Shown piece after piece: positions 1-11,890 of a stretch of 64,000 bases of DNA. A model generated the notes under the pieces. That model was given only the letters and a program-made list of their open reading frames with translations. It was not told where the DNA came from and ran no database searches. The DNA comes from Anser cygnoides (Eukaryota; Chordata; Aves; Anseriformes; Anatidae): assembly GCF_040182565.1 (NCBI RefSeq), contig NC_089912.1, positions 83,780,634 through 83,844,633 of the forward strand, given 5' to 3'. The translations under genes were made by a program, and so were the position numbers. Position 1 is the first letter of the stretch, and each line of letters opens with the position of its first letter.

Positions 1-2115
1 AAGTGTGGACAGGGTGAACGAAGCACAGAGAAATGTTTTGACAGAGAACTAATCAGAGTAACTCATTAAATGGAGAATCTATTTCTTTAAACTTGCCTAA
101 CAGGAAAGGCTACTATTGTGGTGATGTGAAAAGTATTTGAAAAATGTATGTTTACCTTGCACACATTTCCACTTTCCTAATGTGTATTGTTAAACACTAC
201 TCCATTTCTGAGATGTGATGGTAACTGTGCTGTCCATTCTGCGTTTACATCGGAAAATTCATTTTAACTTGCTATAGAACTGATTCCGGAGTAGCAGAGA
301 TTATGCTGAAGGTGAAATTGCTTCAGTCCAAGACAGCGCAGTTTACTGAAGGTGTATGGCTGGAAGCCAGTGCAATAAATGCCTGGGGAAGCACAGAGTA
401 GGTGAGTTAGCTAGGCCAAAACAGTAAGTACATGGCTGTCCTGGGTAATGTTTTCAAAATGGTGATTATGTTACTGCCAGAGTATATTCTCTCTCTTCTT
501 TCCCTACCACACAGGTGATATTAAGAGTCAAATGGATTTTGTTTCAAGCCACTGAGACATACTTCTGCTGCTTGCAAACTATGACATTCACTTCCCAGTT
601 TTTCAATCATGCCCTTGAGACAGCAAGAGCAGGCGGAGAAAAAAAGACAATAAAGAAAAGTACCAGCTGTCAGAAGGCATAATTTTACATATGAATTTCT
701 TGCTCAATTTTTGATATTGTGTGACTATAACCCCACATTCATTTTGCATGTCAGATGAAATCATTTCTGTTTATCCTAGGGAATACTGAGTAAGGCTGCT
801 TCTATGTCAAAGCAACCATGAATTTCCAAAAAAAAAAAAAAGGGGGGGGGAAGGGGCATCTTTTACAGTTGCTGTTTAGTTCTTAGTAACCTTTTTCTTG
901 AAAGACCATTCTTGGTGGGTGCAACACGTACAATTTTCCTTGGGTCTGATCTAGAAGCAGTGCTAACAAGCTCCAAAAACAAAACAAAAAAAGCACCACT
1001 GCGTTGTCAGTGGGAGGGGAAAAAAAGTCCTGCAAGGAAGAGTGTGTGGGTTGAACTCTGCTGTGATAGCACTGTGCATGTCACGAAGTGAAGTCATGCA
1101 CTGTGTCAAAGCATCACAATGTCCAAGTAGCACTTACACTTGATAAATTATGATATTATAGTTGAGACAGATTTGTTAAGGTGATTTGTAGTATATCTGT
1201 AGCAGTACATGTTAGGTATGAGTGCTAATCTCTCTCATGGACTAGTAAGATTACTGTGTATACACCAGGAAGAGTAACCTGACCTGTATTTCCTGTGTAC
1301 TAAAGAGCATCTGCAAGCCAGCTCTAAATATGCATGAATTTTGATTATTTAGTGTGTGTGTCTTTTTTTAAATGTTACCAAAGTTTAAGTAGAAAAACAG
1401 ATAAAAAGCTTGCAGTTTGTTTGTGTTTCGGCATTCAGAAGGTGCTTGATTCTGTAGTGCTTCCTGAGAGATTTCCTTAAGTATTTGTATCTGGAAACAC
1501 ATCTATAGATGAAGAATGTGAAGGAAAAGGCTTCTGCTATGAAATGTTCCTGAGCACTGAATATAAAAATCAACATCGTAACTCATGCTGCAAGTGTATT
1601 ACCTTTTATTTTCACTTTGGTTTTTTGTAACTTATGTATGTAATGTACTTTCAGAAAAAAATATCCACCATAAATCAGAGCTCAACAGGAGAGCCTAAAA
1701 AGTGTTGTTCCTGTTTCTTTTGGAAATGTGTGTGTCAGGTTGTTAATAAAAATTCTGTTTCTTAATCTCTTACTACTGATGTCAGTAGCAAATTTTCCCT
1801 TGAAACAGTGTCAATATCTTGTTCTAGTCTGTTCTAAGTAATGACCTATGTATTCAAAGTGAAGAGAGGCTGATTTGAAAAGATCTGGCCTTTTCCACAG
1901 TATGCAGAACATCTTAGAAGAGCAGGCTTCTATACAACTCACAGACTCCTTAACGGCTTTTTACTCAACAAGAGGGCGATGAGGGTGGAACAGGCTAAAG
2001 CTACACCATGTGGGGCCAGCCCTGTCAAAGGAAGACTGTGGCAGCTGCCCAAGTAGTTTTTCTTCTTTATTTTCAGTTTTGAAGTACAAATAAAGATCTA
2101 TTTATTTATTTATTT
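1..2115. other. Upstream intergenic DNA, no gene seen
   Basis: AT-rich, no open frame above about 65 codons and no recognisable repeat apart from an A14-G9 run at 828-850 and a (TTTA)4 tract at 2101-2116 that abuts the following CR1. By known synteny this should lie between RCL1 and JAK2. I saw no RCL1 coding exon here. Confidence 0.6.
828..850. repeat. Poly(A)/poly(G) homopolymer pair
   Basis: Fourteen A followed directly by nine G, then AAGGGG. It is a simple low-complexity tract and a likely length-polymorphic site. No retroelement body was recognised next to it. Confidence 0.9.
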
Positions 2116-3430
2116 AGAATAGTTCAGTCAGAAGGGACCTTCAAAGATCGTCTAGCCCAACTGCCTGACTACTTCAGGGCTAAGCAAAAGTTAAAGTGTA
2201 TTAATGAGGGCATTGTCCAAATGTCTCTAGAACACTGGCAGGCAGGGGGCATCAACCACCTCTCTAGGAAGCCTGTTTCAGGGACTGACCACATTTACGG
2301 TAAAGAAATTTTTCCTAAAGTCCAGCCTGAACCTTCCCTGGTACAGCTTTGTGCCATTCCCACACATCCTGTCATTGGTGACCGGGAAGCAGAGGCCAGC
2401 ACTTCCCCTTGTTGGAAGAGAAGAGAGGAAGTTATAGACAGAAATGTGGTCACCTCTTGTCCTCCTTCAGAGAAGTTAACCCAAGTGCCTTCAGCCTCTC
2501 CTCATAGGACATGCCTACCAGCCCTCTCACCAGCTCTATTGCCCTCCTCTGGATTTTTTCAAGGTCCTTAACATCCTTTTTATATTGCGGATCCCAGGAC
2601 TGCACACAATATTCAAGGTGAGGCTGAACCAATGTTAAATATAGCAGAAGGATCAACTCTTTTGACTGGCTGGCTCTGCTGTGTTTAATGCACCCCAAAA
2701 TACAGTTTGCCCTCTTGGCTGCCAGGGCACGCTGCTGGCTCACGTTGAGCTTACTGTTGACCAGCACACCCAGATCCCTTTCTGCTGATCTGCTGTCCAG
2801 CCGCTCGTCTTCCAGTCTATACCTGGCATTACTCTGTCCCAGGCGCAACACCTGACATTCACCTTTGCTGAATTTCATGCCATTGATGATTGCCAATGAT
2901 CCAAGGTATCTAGATCCCTCTTGTCCCTCCAGGGAGTCAACAGCATCTCCAAGTTTAGTATCATCAGCAAATTACTAAGGAAACATTCAACTCCTGCATC
3001 CGGATCATTGATAAAAATGTTGAACAGGACTCGACCTAGAATTGAGCTCTGGGGAAAAATCATTAGTGACCACCAGCCAGATGTAGCCCCCTTCACTACA
3101 ACCCTTTGAGCTCTATTCAACTGCTTCATCACCCAGTGTAGCATGTACCCATTCATCTTATAGTCGGACAATTTGTTCAGAACAGTACCATGAGAGATGG
3201 TATCAAAGGCCTTACTGAAATGCAGAAATTTTACGACCACCACCTTCCCTTCGTCCATTAAGTAGATGACCTTACTGTAGAAGGAGATAAATTGCTAAGG
3301 ACTTCCCTGTGATGATCCCATGTTGATTACGCCTGGTAATAGCTTTGTTTTTTAACTGACTTTCAAGTATCCCCTAGGACAATCTTCATAACTTTTCCAG
3401 AGAAGGAAGTTAAATGAACAGGTCTGACTT
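2116..3430 (-). mobile_element. CR1 LINE fragment, 5'-truncated, ~1.3 kb
   Basis: A CR1 non-LTR retrotransposon on the minus strand, with its 3' end at about 2116 (AGAAGGGACCTTCAAAGAT, the usual CR1 3' segment reversed) and its 5' truncation near 3430. Minus-strand frames at 2875-3258 and 2450-2896 carry reverse-transcriptase text: FSKAFDTISHG (first catalytic Asp region), then ILGRVLFNIFIND. The expected FADD catalytic box is lost in that frame, where the reading slips to SNLLMILN, so a frameshift lies there. Downstream come the thumb-like segments AKRANCILGCIKHS and LEYCVQSWDPQYKKD. It is dead, being split over at least two frames with the endonuclease half missing. A TTTA microsatellite adjoins the 3' end. 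Confidence 0.95.
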
Positions 3431-6400
3431 GGCTTGCAGAGTTAAATAAACATTGTAAGCAAATGGCTTGAAAACTTGAAGTTAAGAAGTGTTCATGAAA
3501 AGGTGTAACTGATAGCTAAGAGGGCAGGTATTAGAGAATACTCGTGGTCTTCTTTTCCCCAGCCCAACAGGTCTACACAGAAAAGAGCTGAGCGGTTTGA
3601 TCAGAAATGCCTGAATGAAACACAGAGTAAAAACTTGACTGTGTTTATAGTAACGGCACTTTCTTTACTGACCCAGCTTTCAAAGAGCTGCTCTGAGAGA
3701 ACTTGACTGAAACTTCTGCTTTCACACCTATTCACATTTTGGTGAAATCCCTCATTGATTTCTTCCACTATGTGTCTTCCCCAGGCAAGAGTAATTCTTT
3801 TAATTAATGAAATATTTGAATTGTTTTCCCCAAGCCTTCAGCATAAAAACATAAAAAGGTGCATTGCTTGCATTCATGTAATGAATCTCTTGGCATTTTA
3901 GATTTTTATCCTTCTGTTCATAAGTCTGTGTTCTGAAGAAATGCCTTTGTGCCTAGAGTACAGAAGAATGAAATGTCTCTCTTGTATCCCACAGGGAGCT
4001 GGACTAGAAAACACTGAGATCCACAGATTCTCAGAACTGTCTAAGTATTTTCTTCACATTAGGAGCGCTATAAACAGATTGCATCTCTACAGGCCCAGAT
4101 TTCCCTGGCTTATTTCTGCTCTTTTTCTGTTTTGTTGTCGTTGTCTGTTTGTTTGTCCATTTGGTTCGTTCATTCGTTTGGTTTATTCATAGGATTTGTT
4201 TGTGTTACTTTGTCTGTATTAGATTCTTGTAAAGACTAAACCCTGCGGCTTTTATTGGAGAAAGATTTCCTCTGTGGTGCATCCTAAGTGCTAGCTGACG
4301 TCTTTCTCTGCTGACCCATTCTTCCTACTTCTGTAATCTCCATGGCCATTCCTCCATCATACAGGCTGGAAGAACAGCCTCCACCATGACGCTGCAGGGC
4401 TCTGAGTTGTAGGATCATCTCCCTTCTGTCTGCTGGCACTTCCATGGATTTCTTTGCAGGCTGTCTCTGGCCACTCACACAGCGGATGCATGTCTCTTTT
4501 GTCCAGTGATTAAATTGTAACGAATACTGTTCACTTATCTGCATCACTGTGAGGACTCTCATCCAGATTTTAGAAAATGGAAAAGCTGCCAGATACATTG
4601 GAGTTCTGCATAACTAAATGTGCCTTACTGATCCCTGCTGTGGAAACAAAAGGATTCTCTTCATCTCTTCCATCTCAGAGGTCTCCTTGACGGCTTGTCA
4701 TCTTGAAGTCAAGTTTAGGATGAAGAGGGGTTGCTAATTACATGGAGTCTGGCCTCCAGACTCCAGGTACAGAGTATATTAGAGTATACTAGTACATTCT
4801 TCCTCTTTCAAAGGAAATTACAGTGTTCAGGAGGGCCTCAAGTCTTCAGTAGAAAAACTGAGATATGGCATTTCCTTTACACAGTTTTTGTAAATTTGTT
4901 CTAGCATTTAATCACGTACTGTTTAAAAGCAAGTACTTATTTTACTTGGTCAGCTTTCAGCTCCTGGTTTGTACTACACCAGAGTGCCCTTGGTATCCTG
5001 TATGTTTGACTCTTTGAAAGACCTCAAAGTAAAAAGATTTCCGCTTCGGTATCAGAAAGACGTATCTGACACACTTAAGGAAACTAAGAGTCATCTAGAT
5101 GAATCCTCTGAGTTGTAAAGGGGACCAAGAAACCAAACTACCTAACAGCAAAAATCAAAGCTTCTCGCTAGTTACTAAAATGTATGGTCTGCTTTAAAAT
5201 CAGTGGCACATCACACTAATAAACAGACAATGGGCATTTTCTTGTAAAGTCCAGGGGCTGTGTGTTGCACAAGAGAAAATCTTAAAATCTGGTCCACACT
5301 TACAAAGCCAAAAGACTCTGTTATTTTGGGAACCTCTGTGATGGAAGCTTACCTAGTGTTGTGTTTGCTTAGCAATGTTGTGGAGTTTTCTCTCTTTAAC
5401 ATTGTGTATTCATTAAATAAGGTTTATACCACTGTCATTGGAAAGACTATTTCCTACACAAAGACGGCACTTGTTTAAGAGTAGGACTTTTGGGGACCAA
5501 AACAACTTTGTAGTTCTTTGCTTTTCAAAGGAAGCAGGGCAGGAATACAAATCGTGGGGGTGGGGGGGTAGGGGAGTGGAAAAATATCACAAAGATACAA
5601 AAGCGCATAATGAAAGAAAACAGGGTAAACGTGCTAGTGATTCCATTATCTCCTCATATTTAAAATACTTTAAACTATTTTAAAATATTGCTCTTTATCC
5701 CACTAACATTTTGTAGGGATTAAAAATAATTCACAACACTTGACAGAATATTTTTGCAGCATCCCCTCATATAACAAACCAAGAAATGTCAATTTCAGTA
5801 GGATTTCAGTAGCTGTATCTCACCCACCCTCCTCAGGTCAAGACATTCCTGCTGGTGTTACTCTAGCTGCTAGCCAAATACTCCGTTCAGCAAGCAGTGT
5901 GTGTGTCATAATGTTAGTTTCACTTTTGAGGGGAAGAAGAAAAATGGTGGTTTTGAGTAAAAGCAGCCTTCCTGGCAATCTTTTCAGCTTGCTTCCTCTG
6001 CCGTTTACTGAATGGTAACCCTCCCATAAATCAGTAGAATATTTATGTTGCCTGCTGCAGCATCTCTTCTACACAAAGTGGGTCCCTTGTTCACAATTGT
6101 AGTGGCATATTCCTTCTGCTTGTCAAAAAATATCTCCAGCCAGGTTGCTGGTAGCTCTGGGCTTTCCACCTCTGGCTAACTCCATTGCACAGCAGCAGAG
6201 GATGCAAGAGAAAATACATCCAAAATGAGGAGGGATTGGCTCACAGGGCTCAACTCACCTGTGAGGGCTTGATTTGTCCTCGGATCTATCCCTCTGGAAG
6301 AAGGTGCCCCAGCCTCACTCTTGTGGCTCCTCTGGCCAGAGGAGAGCCAGGCTCAATGCTGCTCCATGCCGGACATGGCATTTAACACATGGCAAAAAAC

Positions 6401-7822
6401 AGCTTTCCCTCGTTTCTCTGGATGAGAACTAGTTGTACTCTTTCATGCAATTAGGTAAACACTTGAAATTTGTTTGGTCCTTTGCACAAAATCTTCCCTG
6501 GGAACAAAATATTTGGAGAATACTCCCTGTGATGATCCAGCAGAGCTAACTGCTGCCTCTGCCTCCACACCTCACATGCAACTGCCTCAGCGGTGTCTTC
6601 CGTAATCGACTAGAAGTCAGGTCAGGAAGCCCAACAGCTGATAACATGTACCCTTCTGCTTCGGGGAGACCTCTCGTTCTTTATTTTGCATTTGTGCCTC
6701 ATTGTGAGGGAACACTTGCTGGAACCGCTCATTTAAAAATCCTTCCTCCTCCAGGAAGAGGAGATTGTGGAAGCTATTTCTGAATCCCCAAATGCTCTCC
6801 CTGAGAGCTTGACCATGTGGTTTATTTCCATTACACTACAAAAGTGGAATGAGGAACCTATGTTTTTAAATGTAATAGCTGCTGGGTGCCATTCTTTGGA
6901 AATGAGAAATGAAAACAGCTGAATGCTAATTTATTGTTTTGGTTACAAAGAAAAGACCCAGCCAATGTGGTTGGAGTTCAGAAATAAAAGGAGAAAAAGA
7001 AGAGGGACTAACACAGGTTTGATGATGTTTGTACCAGTTTGTTCCACAGCAACAGTGAAAGTTAGTAGTTAATTAAAATGATGTGGAGCCTGACCCCACA
7101 ATTAATTAATTAAAGCAGGGCTACTCCAGTGGTGGCCAGGGGAAGAGACCTCTCTCCTTAGCACAAATGCTTCTTTGCTGGCTTGTGCATGTCACGGGTG
7201 GTGCACCTTTCTGAACCTGGAGAGGGGCTGGCAGTAAGCCCCCAGCTGGGCAGCAGTTGGTGGCTTCCAAAAGATGGGGTGGCTCTGAGCTGATTATGAG
7301 GTCCAGACCCATATCCAATCCATACAGAGGTTCTGAGCCCCAAGTTCTTTTAGAGATGGTAAAGATCCACAGTCCCTCCATTGTCTGCCAGCAATGTGCC
7401 GGCTCCATTTATCTTTCACCAGCACTTCCAGAAGCATTAAAATCAAGTGGCTTACATCTCTGAAATCTAACTGAAGCATATCATGTAAGAATATTTTTAA
7501 GGTATCTTCTTCCTTGGTCTTCTTCCCTGTTACTTTTCCTCTGTGTCATTCTTCATTGTCTGGTGGTATCTGTTAATCAGATGAGAACACAATATTCCAC
7601 AAAACTTGTGGAAATTTACTTATTTGTGGAACACCTACGCTTCTGCCATTTTTAATTGAAATTGGCCATAAGATTCAAAAGGAAAACAGCTATGTTAAAG
7701 ATACGTAGTAATTTATTTTTACTCTAAAGTATTTTGATATTACAGTTTTGCCACTGTGTTCTCATTTGATACCAACACTGATATTAGATGCTCCCAAAAT
7801 GAAGTCAATTCTTCAGAAATAA
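3431..7822. other. Intergenic stretch without a supported gene
   Basis: About 4.4 kb with no recognisable exon. A 104-codon minus-strand frame at 4284-4598 and 60-95-codon frames at 7121-7479 lie in slightly GC-richer patches. None shows a known domain or good splice borders. A G-rich run (GGGGGTGGGGGGG) is near 5557. Confidence 0.6.
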
Positions 7823-7922
7823 TGATAGTGGTAGGTGTCCCTGCTCATGGCAGGGGGGGTTGAATTAGATGATCTTTAAGGTCCCTTCCAACCCAAATGA
7901 TTCGATGTTTCTATGATTCTAT
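7823..7922 (+). mobile_element. CR1 3' end, ~100 bp
   Basis: Plus-strand CR1 terminal segment: GTGTCCCTGCTCATGGCAG, then TTAGATGATCTTTAAGGTCC, ending in degenerate ATTCT/TATGATTCT octamers. Only the 3' terminus was inserted (severe 5' truncation). Confidence 0.92.
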
Positions 7923-8293
7923 AAAGCAAAGTGTCTAATACATACTGTCATGTGACCAATCATTAAGTAACGCTTGTGAAAAATCAGCACAATGCATATT
8001 GTTATAACTTTATTTCAAACTGAAATACGTTTCTGATTTTAAATTAAAGTCTGTGCATTGTTTTTCCAGGACTGGGAGCCCAAACACAACTTGCTATTGC
8101 TTTGGACTAAGGACTAGAAATAAAAACAAGTAGAAACAAGGGTGAAATTGATTAGCTTCACTGTCTAATATGACGATAAGAAGAGTAAACGGAAAAATTA
8201 TAAGTAAACAAATGACATATTCTACTTTGGTTTTGCTGTGAGCTATTTAAAGAGTTTTAGAAACAGTTCCTGAATAATTCTTGTTCACATACT

Positions 8294-8321
8294 TGTGTGT
8301 GTGTGTGTGTGTGTGTGTGTT
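8294..8321. repeat. (TG)14 microsatellite
   Basis: About fourteen uninterrupted TG units. It is a likely polymorphic dinucleotide repeat. Confidence 0.95.
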
Positions 8322-8699
8322 AAAGGCTCTTGTTCTACAAGGTCTCTGGTGATTGATGTGGACACTGTAGGCAGTATGGAAAAAGTACAAGATAAGCTTG
8401 ATGCAGTTTTGTGACGTTAACTTTCATATTGCATTCAGGCAACCTGGTAATTGTACTTTACTTGTACACAGAAGTGCAAAAAAGTGGTTAAAAATATCAT
8501 GAAAGTTGATCTCTCCAGTGAGAAAATTCCACAATTTCAATGGTAGACCTTAAGAGGATTTAGTTACCCTCACCATTAACAGAAGTTAATTCTATTGTCT
8601 TTTGTCCCTTTTATTACTAGCTGTATGACACTATGATACTCACACCCTGTCTCACCAGCTACGGCAAATTAAATTACAAGAACAGGTTATATAAACATG

Positions 8700-8740
8700 A
8701 AAAAAATAAAAAATAAAAAAATAAAAATAATTAAAAAAAA
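8700..8740. repeat. A-rich low-complexity tract (A4-6T)n
   Basis: Runs of A separated by single T (AAAAAATAAAAAATAAAAAA pattern). No retroelement body was recognised directly upstream. Confidence 0.85.
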
Positions 8741-8849
8741 CAGGATGAGAAAATAATGTTTGGCTGAAATGAAGTTATATAAACATTAACGTTTGAAGTT
8801 TCATGACTTTCACAGATAGATAAGTGCTGCCAAAGAAGTTCAGGAAGCA

Positions 8850-9818
8850 TAGAATCATGAAATCATGGAATTATAGTATCATATAATAGTTTGGGTTGGA
8901 AGGGACCTTAAAGATCACCCAGTTCTAACCCCCTGCCATGAGCAGGAACATCTCCCACCAGACCAGGTTGCTCAAAGCCCCATCCAGCCTGGCCTTGAAC
9001 ACTTCCAGGGATGGGGCATCCACAGCTTCTCTGGGCAACCTATTGCAGCACATCACCACCCTCTGACTGAAGAATTTCCTCCTATCATCTAATCTAAACT
9101 TCCCCTCTTTTAGTTAAAAGCCATTCCCCCTTGTCCTATCACTACATTCCCTGACAAAGAGTCTCTCTCCAGCTTTTCTGTAGGCCCCCTTTAGGTATTG
9201 GAAAGCCACTGTAAGGTCTCCCCGGAGCCTTCTCTTCTCCAGACTGAACAACCCCAACTCCCTCAGCCTGTCTTCACAGGAGAGGTGCTCCAGACCCTTG
9301 ATCATCTTCGTGGCCTTCCTCTGGACTTGTTTGTATTGGTCCTTGTCCTCTCACCTTGGCGTCTCACAAGAGCAGAGTAGAGGGGTACAATCACCTCCCT
9401 TGGCCTGCTGGCCTTGCTGCTTTTGATGCAGCCCAGCATACGGTTGGCTTTCCAGGCTGCAAGTGTACATTGCCGGCTCACGTTGAATTTCTTACCAACC
9501 AACACCTCCAGGTCCTTCTCTTCAGCGTTGTTCTCCATTCATTCTCTGCCTGTATTTGTGCTTGGGATTGCCCTGGCCCAGATGCAGGACCTTGCACTTG
9601 GCCTTGTTGAACCTCGTGAGGTTCACACAGGCCCGCTTCTCAAGCCTGTCCAGGTCCCTCTTGATGACATCCCTTCCCTCCCGTGTATCGACCGCACCAC
9701 ACAGCTTGGTGTCATCAGCAAACCTGCTGATGGTGCACTCAATCCCACTGTCCATGTCACCAACAAAGATGTTAAATAGTGCCAGTCCCAGTATTGACCC
9801 CTGAGGAACACCACTCGT
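8850..9818 (-). mobile_element. CR1 LINE fragment, ~970 bp, RT FADD box intact
   Basis: Minus-strand CR1 with its 3' end at 8850 (AGAATCATGAAATCATGG, then GGTTGGAAGGGACCTTAAAG) and truncated near 9818. Minus frames read RFADDTKL (FADD codons at 9711-9722), then KCKVLHLGQGNPKHKY, DLEVLVGKKFNVSRQCTLAA and EHLSCEDRLRELGLFSLEKR, the standard order of RT palm to C-terminal CR1 pol. The frames are interrupted (9522-9755, 9302-9538, 9114-9305), so it is non-functional. It lies about 4.6 kb upstream of the CpG island. Confidence 0.95.
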
Positions 9819-11304
9819 TCAAAAAGAACCTGGATAGAGATGCAGTTTACTGCATTTTAAAATGCAATATCATTACTCACTACATATTTAACTTCTAGAA
9901 ACTTCAATTTGAAAAGTACTAAAGAGAGGTTTCCATCTAACTGTCCATAAATATCTTGAAACATAAGAAAAAAAAAATGAACGTATGTACACGTGAAAAT
10001 ATCTATTTTCAAATAACAAACTTCCTTTCCACAAACTGATCCCAGGTGCATTCAAGTCATTATACAGTCCTGAATACTGTCCAGGATGAGAATGTATTTA
10101 CATAAACTTTGTCTAGAACCTTAATTTTGCATTACAGTACTTCATGTCAATTTCTGAATCCCTATAAATGGAAACTCAGGGCTGAACACAAGAAGTGTAG
10201 TTTGTTCATATGAAGGAAGTTTTCCATGCTTGACTATTTTAAGGAGATTTAAGCTGATTCTGCTTAGATTTAAAAAACAAAAACATAAAAAACATCATTG
10301 TCACCATAAACACCAACCAAAAACTTGTAGGCCCACAAATCTGCTACAAGAGATGTTCAAGCCAGTAGACTTCCCTACTTCCAAAGTATTTTCAAATAAG
10401 ACATTCTGTTGGCATTATATTCTATTTTCCTGGTGATAATTAGATCCAATATAGTACAATTTTAGCTCCTCATTATTATAAATATATTCTATTTGTATAA
10501 AAGCTGAACTTGATTACATACAAAATGAAGTGTGTGTTTAACTCAGTGGAGACCTACTTTGGCGGACTCCACAATAACTTAATGGAGTTCCACTCCGGTG
10601 GACTCCAGAAGAGTCTGTATTGCGGACACCAGGAGTTTTTACTTCAGATCCACTAAAAAACACTGCAAGCTGAGATTCTCATTGTCTGTGTCTTCTCTTT
10701 CAACTCAGGTTGCAGTTTTATTTTTTGTCTTGTTTTGTTCTGTGTGTAGATTTTATTAGGGAAGAAGAACCTCAGGCATTTCTTTCTGACACTTTCCCTT
10801 GCTGGATGGTGCTAGCATACATTATCTGTTCACTCCGACACTCAGCAAAAAGCTCTGAAAGTCAGAGTGACAGCATTTTATGGTTCCCTGTAATGCCAAT
10901 TATACCAAGCCATTTCCCATCAGTGAATTGTATTTCAAAATTCAAAAAGCACTGTAGTTAACACAATTGCTTGCATTTGCCTGCTGTCTTTTTTCATCCA
11001 CACGACTCTTGGCAGCACACTAAGTTTTATCCTACAGTGGGAGAAAGGCGCATGCTCCTTATAAGGATTCCCCAAGCTGCTACTGAATTGTGACTCAACT
11101 AACATGGCAAGAAATGAGTTTACTCTGTCACCAGATCAGAACCACACCAACATGTGCTGAGCCACACGACTGCCAGGCTTCAAAGTCTTGGGACACTTAA
11201 AGAGTCACGGAGATAGGTGTGGGCATTGCTCTTCACAAGAGGCAGTCAGCTTTGTTAAAGAATTAATAAAAAAAAAAATTAGTCTTTCTCTATTTGCATA
11301 AAAC
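9819..11304. other. Intergenic stretch, no gene seen
   Basis: AT-rich, with nothing coding supported. The only structure I noted is the inverted-repeat cluster at 10546-10606. Confidence 0.55.
10546..10606. repeat. Cluster of GTGGA/TCCAC inverted repeats
   Basis: GTGGAG at 10546-10551 pairs with CTCCAC at 10567-10572. Then GGAGTTCCAC (10584-10593), the loop TCCG and GTGGACTCC (10598-10606) form a second hairpin with a 9-bp stem and one bulged T. GGACTCCA occurs in both. The origin is unknown: it could be a remnant of a palindromic element or chance. Confidence 0.5.
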
Positions 11305-11713
11305 CTGTCAGAAACTATTAAAATCAGCTAGTGGGGTTCTGCAGGGCTCCATTTTAGGACCAGTTCTCTTCAATGTTTTCATAAATGACTTGGAAACAGG
11401 ACTTGAAGGTGTATCGAGTAAGTTTGTGGATGACACTAAATCAGGAGGAGCTGTTGACTCTGTCATGGGTAGGGAGGCCTTGCAGAGAGATCTTGGCAAA
11501 TTAGAGAGCTGGACAATCACCAGCAGTATGAAGTTCAACAAGAGCAAGTGCCAGATTCTGAACCTGGGACTGGGCAACCCTGGCAGTCACAGACTGGTGA
11601 AAAAGAGGCTGGAAAGCAGCCCCACAGAAAGGGACCTGTGGGTTCTGGTCAATGGCAAGTTGAATGTGAGTCAGCAGCATGCCCTGGCAGCCAGGAGGGC
11701 CAACCGTGTCTAA
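11305..11713 (+). mobile_element. Internal CR1 fragment (RT), both ends missing
   Basis: Plus-strand CR1 pol in one open frame: VLQGSILGPVLFNVFINDLE, then SKFVDDTKSGG (catalytic FVDD at 11423-11434), then KCQILNLGLGNPGSHR and RDLWVLVNGKLNVSQQHALA. The canonical PQGS reads LQGS. Unlike most CR1 copies it lacks its 3' end and stops abruptly after AARRANRV at about 11713. Target-primed reverse transcription normally preserves the 3' end, so a later deletion or rearrangement removed it. Confidence 0.93.
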
Positions 11714-11828
11714 AATGGGACAAAATCAGGTGTAAACTGAGAGTATCAAAACCAAGAGATGGCTTTTCTCTTAGTCTTTATTTTCAAAGTGGATGAATTA
11801 AAGTTGTGGTGTTTTCTTTTTTTCTTTC

Positions 11829-11890
11829 TATTTATTTATTTATTTATTTATCTATTTTTCAGGAATTTTATTTATCTATTTTTCAGGAAT
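11829..11890. repeat. (TTTA)n plus perfect 24-bp tandem duplication
   Basis: A TTTA microsatellite runs into two identical 24-bp units, 11843-11866 and 11867-11890, each starting TTTATTTATCTA and ending TTTCAGGAAT. The duplication has no mismatch, so it is recent or gene-converted. Confidence 0.9.

Noticed and set aside
4284..4598. 104-codon minus-strand frame in the upstream flank
   Set aside because: No recognisable domain, no splice or promoter context and no repeat identity. It does not match RCL1, the expected upstream neighbour, as I know it.
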